This document shows, piece after piece, positions 43,539 to 50,458 of a DNA stretch of 64,000 nucleotides. Source of the DNA: Verrucomicrobia bacterium LW23 (lineage in GTDB: Bacteria > Verrucomicrobiota > Verrucomicrobiia > Methylacidiphilales > UBA1321); contig QAZA01000056.1 of NCBI GenBank assembly GCA_003054695.1, forward strand, positions 124,001 through 188,000, written 5' to 3'. Position numbers and translations under genes: made by a program. Each line of letters starts with the position of its first letter. Position 1 is the stretch's first letter. Below the pieces are notes generated by a model that was given only the letters and a program-made list of their open reading frames with translations, was not told the origin of the DNA and searched no databases.

Positions 43539-44456
43539 TTACACGTTGTGGTACTTCATGTGCGCCAGCCAGTGCATCACGCCTTTTTGCACGTGCATGC
43601 GGTTTTCTGCCTGGTCCATGATGTCGTCGATGCGTTCCTCCAGCAGCGCTTCGGATATCTCCTTGTCCCGGTAGGCCGGCAGGCAGTGGAGCACCAGGGC
43701 TCCGGGGGCCGCCTTCTTTACCAGGGCGTGGTTAATCTGATAGCCGCTGAAGGACTTCAACCGTTCCGCCGCTTCGGCTTCCTTGCCCATGGAGATCCAC
43801 ACGTCCGTATACAGCAGGTCGGCGTTGCGCACGGCTTCCTCGGGGGAGCGCACGTGCGTGACGTGGGAGTTGTGCACGGGGCACTCAAAGCCTTCCGGCG
43901 CGGCAATGGCCAGCTGGAATTTGAAGTGCTCCGCCGCGTAGGCCCAGCTTACCGCCACGTTACACGCGCCGTCGCCGATGAAGGCGACTTTGCGGCCGGC
44001 GATGGGCCCCAGCTTTTCCTCAAACGTAAAGATGTCGGTGAGGATCTGGCAGGGGTGCTCGTCGTCGGTGAGCGCGTTGATCGTCGGGATGCCCGAGTAC
44101 TGGGCAAAGTCAACCACATCCTGCTGTGCAAAGGTGCGGATGACGGCGCCGTGGATCATGCGCCCCAGCACGCGCGCGGTGTCCTTGATAGGCTCGCCGC
44201 GGCCCAGCTGGATGTCGTTGGCACTGAGGAACATGCTGGTGCCGCCGAGTTCGCGGATGCCGACTTCGAACGAGACGCGTGTGCGGGTGGAGGATTTGCT
44301 GAAGATCAGCGCCCATGTCTGGCCTTCCAGGGGCTTTGCCGGGGGCGTGGCGCGGTGCTGTTTGTACAGCTTAGCCTCATGAAAGATGGCTTGCGCCGCG
44401 GTCACCGGAAAGTCGCGGAGGCCGAGGAGATGGAACGGGGTTGATTTCAAGGCCAT
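43539..44456 (-). CDS. argF: Ornithine carbamoyltransferase
   Basis: It makes citrulline from ornithine and carbamoyl phosphate in arginine synthesis. 305 residues, normal. The carbamoyl-phosphate site is STRTR (56-60), with HGAVIRTFAQ and HPCQILTD (about 134-141) binding substrate, and HCLPA (257-261) marking ornithine specificity. The N-terminal HLLGLRDFPVTA is typical. The gene starts 5 bases after the argD stop, so argD-argF form an operon, transcribed argD first. Confidence 0.97.
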   Translation of the reverse strand: MALKSTPFHLLGLRDFPVTAAQAIFHEAKLYKQHRATPPAKPLEGQTWALIFSKSSTRTRVSFEVGIRELGGTSMFLSANDIQLGRGEPIKDTARVLGRMIHGAVIRTFAQQDVVDFAQYSGIPTINALTDDEHPCQILTDIFTFEEKLGPIAGRKVAFIGDGACNVAVSWAYAAEHFKFQLAIAAPEGFECPVHNSHVTHVRSPEEAVRNADLLYTDVWISMGKEAEAAERLKSFSGYQINHALVKKAAPGALVLHCLPAYRDKEISEALLEERIDDIMDQAENRMHVQKGVMHWLAHMKYHNV

Positions 44457-44461
44457 ACTTT

Positions 44462-45781
44462 TTAAAGTGAAAAACGTAAAATGCCAAGCGCTTCTTGTGC
44501 CTCGCGCTCATTTATATTCAGGGCCGGCAGCAGGCGAATCGCCGTGTCGCCGCTGGGGATGACGAGCAGGCCCTGCGCTCGAAGGGCGGGAACGACTTCC
44601 GCGGTCGTGCGGTCGCGAAGCTCCAGGCCGAGGAGGCCGCCGAAGCCGCGCACTTCCTTAAACACGTTGCCCATCAGGTCGGGATCGTTCTCGATGCACG
44701 CCTTCAAGCCGTCGCCAATGCGACGGATTTTCTCGGCAAGTCCTTCATTCTCAATGGTATCCAGCACAGCCAGGGCAACGGCGCAGGCCAGGGGCGTGCC
44801 GCCGTACGTTGTGCCGTGGGTGCCGGGCTGAAAGTGCGCAGCGATTTTATCGCTAAGCCACACAGCGCCAATGGGAAAGCCGCCACCCAGGCTCTTGGCC
44901 ATGGAGATGCCGTCCGCGTAAAACTCGGCGGCGCGCGGGTGCCCTTCCAGTATGCGCTGGTAGCCCAGGAACTTGCCGGTGCGGAACATGCCGCACTGCA
45001 CGGCGTCCATCAGCAGCAACAGGCCGTGCTTGTCGCAAAGCTCGCGGAGGCCGAGCAGGTACTCCGCGCTGACGGGGTGGATGCCGCTTTCGCCCTGGAT
45101 GGACTCGATGAGCACCGCGGCGGTTTTGTCGGAGATGGCGGCCTCAATGGCGGCGAGATCATGGAAGGGGACGTGCCGGAAGCCGTCGATAATTGGCTCG
45201 AAGCCCTTTTTTATCTTGTCCTGGCCCGTGGCGGCGATGCCCCCTAACGTTCTGCCGTGGAAGGAGTTGTTTGCCGTGATGACCTCGTAGCGCGTGCCCG
45301 CGCCTTTGCCTTCCGCCGCCAGCGTGGCGTTGCCGTTCTTGCGCGCCGCCTTGTAGAGCATCTCATTGGCCTCGGCGCCGCTGTTGCAGAAGAAGACCTT
45401 GCCTGCGCCGGCGGCCGCGGGGGCCGCGACGTGTTTTACCAGCCGCTCGGCAAGCTGGGCCTGCCAGGGGTGGTAGTAGAGGTTGGAGACGTGCATCAGC
45501 GTCTGCGACTGCTCCGTAAGCGCTTTGGTGATAGCGGGATGCGCATGGCCGAGCGAGTTGACCGCGATGCCGCCGCCAAAGTCCAGGTAGCGCTTGCCGG
45601 TTTCGTCCCACACGTAGCTGCCCTGGCCGCGCACCAGCACGATGGATCGTGCGTAGCTGGGCACCACGTATTGCTCGTAAGTGGCTTTGACGCTGGAGGT
45701 TAAGGGCGCTGTGCCCGGGGCGGGAGAGGACGCGTTGACCGGCGCGCTCTCAACGGCATCGGAGGGGGAGAGAGTCGGCAT
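44462..45781 (-). CDS. argD: Acetylornithine aminotransferase
   Basis: A PLP-dependent class III enzyme converting N-acetylglutamate semialdehyde to N-acetylornithine. 439 residues, with an additional N-terminal Ser/Ala/Pro tail of about 28 residues. Seen are FFCNSGAEANEMLYKAARK, NSFHGRTLGGIAATGQ, MDAVQCGMFRTGKFL (D259 to the PLP pyridine) and the Schiff-base Lys296 in GISMAKSLGGGFPIGA, then GTHGTTYGGTPLACAVALAVLD. The usual DEVQ-x-G-x-GR is here DAVQCGMFR, so Glu and Gly positions differ. It heads the argDF operon. Confidence 0.96.
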   Translation of the reverse strand: MPTLSPSDAVESAPVNASSPAPGTAPLTSSVKATYEQYVVPSYARSIVLVRGQGSYVWDETGKRYLDFGGGIAVNSLGHAHPAITKALTEQSQTLMHVSNLYYHPWQAQLAERLVKHVAAPAAAGAGKVFFCNSGAEANEMLYKAARKNGNATLAAEGKGAGTRYEVITANNSFHGRTLGGIAATGQDKIKKGFEPIIDGFRHVPFHDLAAIEAAISDKTAAVLIESIQGESGIHPVSAEYLLGLRELCDKHGLLLLMDAVQCGMFRTGKFLGYQRILEGHPRAAEFYADGISMAKSLGGGFPIGAVWLSDKIAAHFQPGTHGTTYGGTPLACAVALAVLDTIENEGLAEKIRRIGDGLKACIENDPDLMGNVFKEVRGFGGLLGLELRDRTTAEVVPALRAQGLLVIPSGDTAIRLLPALNINEREAQEALGILRFSL

Positions 45782-46010
45782 GGAAGTCGAATCGGCTGAC
45801 GTTGGTACGAGGGTGAGGGGACGAGGGAGGGGACGAAGTTTGCGAAATAAAGTATCGCCCCGGATCTCCTGTCGGGAGGAGCGGGAGTGAAAATGGCGAA
45901 GGGTTTAGGATTGCGGAAAATCCCAAAGAGTCAATGCACCATTTGCGAATTCAGGTAACATCCCTGCGACAATTACAAGGCGGTGTGTGACAGGACGTTA
46001 CGTTGGGCGA

Positions 46011-46061
46011 TTCCCCGGAAACAGGGGGAAATCAAGGCACCGGGAAACCCCCGGGCCGGTG
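46011..46061. other. Two adjacent GC-rich hairpins in the argD upstream region
   Basis: TTCCCC/GGGGAA (46011-46016 with 46025-46030) and CACCGG/CCGGTG (46038-46043 with 46056-46061, with CCGGG/CCCGGG nested) lie in the 410-base gap between argD and the GYF_2 gene cluster, both on the minus strand. They may terminate the long cluster or form an argD leader. The rest of the gap shows no gene. Confidence 0.4.
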
Positions 46062-46191
46062 AGACTATCGTCGTCGCAGTTGCATGATGGCTGCGAATAT
46101 GCGGTATTTGCGCGGCTAATGCAAGGGGAATGTGTGCTGCAGCGGGGATGATGGCCTGGGCCGCCGCGTGCGTCGCTCCGCCCGCGGCGGC

Positions 46192-46854
46192 CTACGGCAC
46201 TACCCGCATGTTGTCGCGCACGTCGTAACTGACGCCTTTAAAGGTCAGTTTCAGCCGTGTGACTTCGATCCTGGAGGTCTTGGGGTTGGTGCGGATGGAG
46301 AAGAGGACGGAGCCTCGCCCGTTGGTGCCGCTCACCTCCGCAAAGCCGTCCATCGCCTTCTCGTCCGCCTGCCACTTCAGTTCTTCGCCTGGTACCTCGT
46401 GCAGGTTAATCTCATCGCCAAGCATGCGGCGAATTTCGGGGTTGCCCGTCAGCGCGGCGACGACGTGGGATTTGCAGTAGATTTCCTCGGTGGCTCGCTC
46501 CTCGGCAAATTCGCCGTCCTCGTTCATCAGGTGCTCGCCCAGCATTACCAGGCCAAACATGGCAAACAGCATCAGCATGCCGGCGCCCAGGCAGCCGTAG
46601 ATGCCGAGGGCCATCACCCATTTTCGCAGGCTCCATGCAGGGGCTGGCGCGTTTGCCGCCGTGTAGGCAATGGCGCCCCGTTCGGTAATCAGAAACATGG
46701 AGTACCGCACCCAGCTGGAGCTGTCCTTGGCATCGTCCGGCGCCACCAGGGTGGTGCTGGTAATAATGCCTTGCCGGTGAAAAGCGGCTAGTGTCTCGTA
46801 GTCGACCGGACCTACAGCCTGATTGTCTTCGTCCAGGTAGTAGTATTTCCTCAT
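46192..46854 (-). CDS. GYF_2-domain membrane protein, paralogue 3
   Basis: 220 residues. The N-terminal GYF_2/DUF4339-like domain is RKYYYLDEDNQAVGPVDYETLAAFHRQGIITSTTLVAPDD..SSWVRYSMF. One membrane segment at about 80-103 (ALGIYGCLGAGMLMLFAMFGLVML) follows, then a C-terminal domain (about 130-220) that resembles Coa1-like beta domains: LTGNPEIRRMLGDEINL, GRGSVLFSIRTNPKTSRIEVTRLKLTFKG. The same architecture recurs in the two genes upstream. Its ATG overlaps the upstream stop by ATGA. GYF_2 domains usually bind proline-rich partners. The function is unknown. Confidence 0.85.
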   Translation of the reverse strand: MRKYYYLDEDNQAVGPVDYETLAAFHRQGIITSTTLVAPDDAKDSSSWVRYSMFLITERGAIAYTAANAPAPAWSLRKWVMALGIYGCLGAGMLMLFAMFGLVMLGEHLMNEDGEFAEERATEEIYCKSHVVAALTGNPEIRRMLGDEINLHEVPGEELKWQADEKAMDGFAEVSGTNGRGSVLFSIRTNPKTSRIEVTRLKLTFKGVSYDVRDNMRVVP

Positions 46855-47741
46855 ACGTGAAGGGGAGCGGACGCGCCGGGTTTGCGCATGGAGTTGGGCG
46901 GCAGCGCCGGGCGGGAGCGGGGCTCCTCGGGGGGCGCGGGCGGAGGCGGTGCGGGGGTGGGACTGGGCAGATTGGTGTTGCCGCCGGAGGCGGGGCTGTT
47001 GGTGGAGCCGGCCGGGCCGTTGGTGGCGGCGCGCATGCGTTGCATCCTTTGCTCGTCGGTCAGCTCGCCGGCTTCCTCGTTCATGTCATCCACATAATTG
47101 TGGGCTTTGCCGCCGGTGGTCAGCTCGTACTTGCTCCACGGGCCGTGGTGAATGCTGCCGTGCTTGAGTTTGCGAAAGATTTTGATGGTGCCGCGCGCTT
47201 TGTCGCCCTTCACGTAAATGGTGGCGCTCAGCGTCATCTCGTCGGCGTCGATTTTGATGGGGATGTGCTCGGGTTCTTCCACCTCAATGTTGTCGCCCAG
47301 CAGCTCGCGCGCCTCCTTGTTGCGGGAGAGCTGACTGCCGATCATGCTGAGAACTTCCATGCTGCCGATGGAGCGGACGTGGTCGTACTCCGCCTGCTTT
47401 TGCATGTCGGCGCCCAGCTTGCCGAAGACGAAGAGGGCCACAACGCCCAGGAAAATCATGCCCAGGCAGCCCATGCCGGCAATGATGCCCATCACCATGC
47501 CCCAGCTCATCTCGCCTTTTTTCTTCTTTGCCCCGCCGGGGTCGTTGCCTTTGCCATCGGCTGTGGAGGGGGCGTCCGCCTGGTCGAAGGGGTACTCCTT
47601 ATAGGCAATCCACGCCGTGCCGTTCTCGGACATCACCGGGGTATCCACGGTAATGTGGCCCTGGCCAATGAGGTCCTCCAGCACGGACTGCGTAACCGGC
47701 CCGGCCGTTTGGTTATTGCGATCGACGTAGTAGTACTTCAT
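46851..47741 (-). CDS. GYF_2-domain membrane protein, paralogue 2, with proline-rich tail
   Basis: 296 residues. GYF_2 domain at 1-55 (MKYYYVDRNNQTAGPVTQSVLEDLIGQGHITVDTPVMSENGTAWIAYKEYPF), a KKKK stop-transfer-like patch, one membrane helix at about 80-105 (GMVMGIIAGMGCLGMIFLGVVALFVFG), and a Coa1-like C-terminal domain (LSRNKEARELLGDNIEVEE, LSATIYVKGDKARGTIKIFRKLKHG). Unlike its siblings it adds a Pro-rich tail (SPTPAPPPPAPPEEP, about 255-285), which could itself be a GYF ligand. It is cotranscribed with paralogue 3 (ATGA overlap). Confidence 0.85.
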   Translation of the reverse strand: MKYYYVDRNNQTAGPVTQSVLEDLIGQGHITVDTPVMSENGTAWIAYKEYPFDQADAPSTADGKGNDPGGAKKKKGEMSWGMVMGIIAGMGCLGMIFLGVVALFVFGKLGADMQKQAEYDHVRSIGSMEVLSMIGSQLSRNKEARELLGDNIEVEEPEHIPIKIDADEMTLSATIYVKGDKARGTIKIFRKLKHGSIHHGPWSKYELTTGGKAHNYVDDMNEEAGELTDEQRMQRMRAATNGPAGSTNSPASGGNTNLPSPTPAPPPPAPPEEPRSRPALPPNSMRKPGASAPLHV

Positions 47742-47903
47742 GGCAACACCTCGGTGTCCATTGTATTCGGCACTTCCTTACATTGTGTGCCGGAGGATAG
47801 TACGCAACGAAGTCGCCCGCCCGCAATCGCCAAGTGAGGGAAAACTCCTCACGATTACGATGATTGCAGGGCAGGGGACGAAGCGGGGAGCAACCCGCCC
47901 GGG

Positions 47904-48563
47904 CTACGGGCTGGCCGACTGCACCTCGCTGCGGATGTCGTGCTTCTCACCGTTAACGTCCAGCTCGAAGACCATCCATGTGCCTGTAGTTTTGTCGTTG
48001 GGCATCAACATGTAATGGATCTTGGCCGTGCCGCTGCCCTTGCTGCCTTTGACGCTGACTGTGCCGCTCGTCATATTCAGCCGCTCGCGGTGCTCCAGGG
48101 GCGATCCGGAGATCTCGTCGACCTCGATGTCGCTGCCCAGCAGGCGCTGCGCGGTGGCGCTGGCATTGATGCCCTCCTGCGCCTTTACCAGCACGTTCTG
48201 CGTCTCCTGCAGTTTCGACCTGATTTTGCCGAATTCCTTTTCCACTTCGGACCCAAGCTGTTGCAGTACAAGGACTCCCACGATGGAGAGAACGATCATG
48301 ATAAAGCAGCCTCCACCCAGGATAATCGCCGCCCAGGTGCCGCAGCCTACGCCCCCGCTGGCAGCCGCCGGCGCCGCGCCGTAGCCGGCCGTGGAGGATT
48401 CGGGGAACGGATAGTTGCGGTACGGCACCCATGCGGAGCCCCCTTCGGGCATCACCGGCGTGTCGCTGGTGATCTGCCCCTGCTGATGCAGGCTGACCAG
48501 CTCGTTATACGGCACCGGGCCGGCCGTCTGATGCTGCTGATTGACGTAGTAATATCGGTTCAT
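47904..48563 (-). CDS. GYF_2-domain membrane protein, paralogue 1
   Basis: 219 residues. GYF_2 domain (MNRYYYVNQQHQTAGPVPYNELVSLHQQGQITSDTPVMPEGGSAWVPYRNYPF), a Gly/Ala linker, one membrane helix at about 75-100 (TWAAIILGGGCFIMIVLSIVGVLVL), a short coiled region (EKEFGKIRSKLQETQNVLVKAQEG), and a Coa1-like C-terminal domain (TAQRLLGSDIEVDEISGSPLE, GTVSVKGSKGSGTAKIHYMLMPND). First of three tandem paralogues. It starts 173 bases after the transglutaminase gene end, same strand, so it might belong to the long peptide-processing transcript. Confidence 0.85.
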   Translation of the reverse strand: MNRYYYVNQQHQTAGPVPYNELVSLHQQGQITSDTPVMPEGGSAWVPYRNYPFPESSTAGYGAAPAAASGGVGCGTWAAIILGGGCFIMIVLSIVGVLVLQQLGSEVEKEFGKIRSKLQETQNVLVKAQEGINASATAQRLLGSDIEVDEISGSPLEHRERLNMTSGTVSVKGSKGSGTAKIHYMLMPNDKTTGTWMVFELDVNGEKHDIRSEVQSASP

Positions 48564-48736
48564 CAGGGTAGGTGATTGGCGGAAAAGGCAGATACTCTAG
48601 CGGCACGCGGCAACAATCCCGAAGCATCCGCCGCACCAAAGCGGTGCAAACAGGTACTACAAATTGCGGGAGAAATGCAAGTGCCTGAATCGCTGCCGCA
48701 CAAATTGATGCGCGCCGATTACAGGCGGGGCCTGCG

Positions 48737-49825
48737 CTACGCTTCCAGGCGCGGAGCCGGTGCGTCCACATCGGTCCGTTCGGCGGCGGGCGGCGGCTCG
48801 GGTGATGGAGCGCCGGGGCTCGCATCGGCTTTAGCCGCTGAGGCGGGCGGGGGGGCCGGGGCGGCGGCGGCCGGGCGTGCGGGCTCCGCCGGAAGCCCGG
48901 CGATGGCGCCCTCCAGCCTGGTGCCTGCGCCGGAGCGTTCGCGGTCGGAGGTCTCGGCCTCCACGTCCACGGAGACGTAGAGGAAACTGTTGCCGCCGCC
49001 ATAAGTAACGCCGCGTAAGGGAGATACGTCGCCGAAATCGCGCCCCCACGCTACGGTAACGTGTTGCGTGCCACACAGCTGGTTGTTGGTGGGATCCAGA
49101 TCCACCCAGCCCAGGCCGGGGCACCACACCGCCACCCAGGCGTGGCTGGCGTCCGCGCCGCGCAGGCGGGTGGTGCCGGCCGGGGGCATTGTCTCGATGT
49201 ATCCGGAGACGTAGCGCGCGGGCAGTCCCAGGGCGCGCAGGCAGCCAATTTGCAGGTGCGCAAAGTCCTGGCACACGCCGCGACGGCTCATCAGCACGGT
49301 GCGCAGCGGGGTGCTGACGGTGGTGGCGGCCGGGTCGAAGATAAAGCCTTTGTTAATGCGGCGCGTCAGGTCAATAGCCCCGGCCAGAATGGTGCGCCCT
49401 GGCGGGAAGCTTGGCGTTGCAAACTCCAGCAGCTCAGGCGATGTTTTGATGAAGGTGGAGTCGTACACAAACTCCGATACGGCCAGCATCTCCTCGGAGA
49501 CCTCCACGGCGCACAGGTCGCGCACCTCCTCCCACGCCGGCGTTTTGGCGGGGTCCGGCACCGGCTTGCTCAGCACTTCTACCGTGCTACGCGATTCGAC
49601 GACGAGCGAATCGTGCGGCTCCTGCACAATAAACACGGTAAAGGCGTTGCCATAGTAGTCCACGCGCTGCAGCCGCACGGCTGGCTCGGGCGATATCTTG
49701 AGGCTGGCGCTGAGCGTGCGCTGCCGCTCCGGCACCTCGCGGGGCGTCAGGTGGGCGCTGTGATGCGAGACGGAGACTGCGTCGCCGTACTTGTACTCGG
49801 TGGAGTGGGAGATGGAGTACTTCAT
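48737..49825 (-). CDS. Transglutaminase-like protein with N-terminal beta domain
   Basis: 362 residues. Bact_transglu_N domain (MKYSISHSTEYKYGDAVSVSHHSAHLTPREVPERQRTLSASLKISPEP) then a papain-like core with Cys185 (RRGVCQDFAHLQI), His228 (DASHAWVAVWCPGLGW) and Asp244 (VDLDPTNNQ), so it should be active. GVTYGGGNSFLYVSVDVE is the usual end of the core. The last 65 residues are a Pro/Ala tail. In ATP-grasp/alpha-E operons such enzymes are predicted to hydrolyse or transfer amide bonds of the ligase product. The start follows the NUDIX stop by 12 bases. Confidence 0.93.
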   Translation of the reverse strand: MKYSISHSTEYKYGDAVSVSHHSAHLTPREVPERQRTLSASLKISPEPAVRLQRVDYYGNAFTVFIVQEPHDSLVVESRSTVEVLSKPVPDPAKTPAWEEVRDLCAVEVSEEMLAVSEFVYDSTFIKTSPELLEFATPSFPPGRTILAGAIDLTRRINKGFIFDPAATTVSTPLRTVLMSRRGVCQDFAHLQIGCLRALGLPARYVSGYIETMPPAGTTRLRGADASHAWVAVWCPGLGWVDLDPTNNQLCGTQHVTVAWGRDFGDVSPLRGVTYGGGNSFLYVSVDVEAETSDRERSGAGTRLEGAIAGLPAEPARPAAAAPAPPPASAAKADASPGAPSPEPPPAAERTDVDAPAPRLEA

Positions 49826-49837
49826 GGCGTAAAGGGG

Positions 49838-50437
49838 CTAGTTGAAGTGCGACGGGCCGCTGCTTTGGGAAAAGGCATAGGCGCGCTCGATATCGACGGG
49901 GTGGGAGCGGTGCAGATCCATCTCAGGAAGGCAGTCGATGTCAAAGAACTCGATATGCGAGCTCTCCAGGCTGGGTGTCGCCGTTCCGCTGACAATCGTA
50001 CACAAAAAGAACATTTTGAACACGGTATAAGCAAACCTGGGGTAACCGGCCCGCTCGCGGTCAATTACGGAGACAAGCGCGGTGGCGGTAACCCTGTAGC
50101 CGGTCTCCTCCCAGCACTCGCGCTCCACGTTCTCCCGCGGGGTCAGGTTGACGTCGGCCCAGCCGCCCGGCAGCGTCCAGAGCTGCGAGACGGCCTCTTT
50201 GATCAGCAGCACCTGCGGGCCCTTAAAGATAACACCGCGCACATCCACTTTGGGGGTGGGGTAGCCGATTTCCTCCGGCCAGCGGAAGGCGGGCGCGCGT
50301 TCGGGGTCCTCCAGCAGCTCATTGGCGATTTGATGCAGGCGCTTGAAGCGGTCGGAATCGTAAGGATCTTTCGTGTAAGTCAGGCCCGTTTGCGCAATGG
50401 CCGCAATTTCACGGGAGATATCGAGGAGGTTGCGCAT
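49838..50437 (-). CDS. NUDIX hydrolase with N-terminal NUDIX_N domain
   Basis: 199 residues. The N-terminal helical segment (MRNLLDISREIAAIAQTGLTYTKDPYDSDRFKRLHQIANELL) is the NUDIX_N type. The Nudix box is GGWADVNLTPRENVERECWEETGY, close to the canonical G-x5-E-x7-R-E-x2-E-E-x-G with Asn/Leu replacing the first Glu spacing; the R-E-x2-E-E core (RECWEETG) is kept. Substrates in this subfamily include nucleotide sugars, ADP-ribose and CDP-choline-like compounds. It lies between ATP-grasp/alpha-E (21 bases upstream) and transglutaminase (12 bases downstream), so an operonic role is likely. Confidence 0.92.
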   Translation of the reverse strand: MRNLLDISREIAAIAQTGLTYTKDPYDSDRFKRLHQIANELLEDPERAPAFRWPEEIGYPTPKVDVRGVIFKGPQVLLIKEAVSQLWTLPGGWADVNLTPRENVERECWEETGYRVTATALVSVIDRERAGYPRFAYTVFKMFFLCTIVSGTATPSLESSHIEFFDIDCLPEMDLHRSHPVDIERAYAFSQSSGPSHFN

Positions 50438-50458
50438 ACGGTAAGGGGACGCGCCGGC

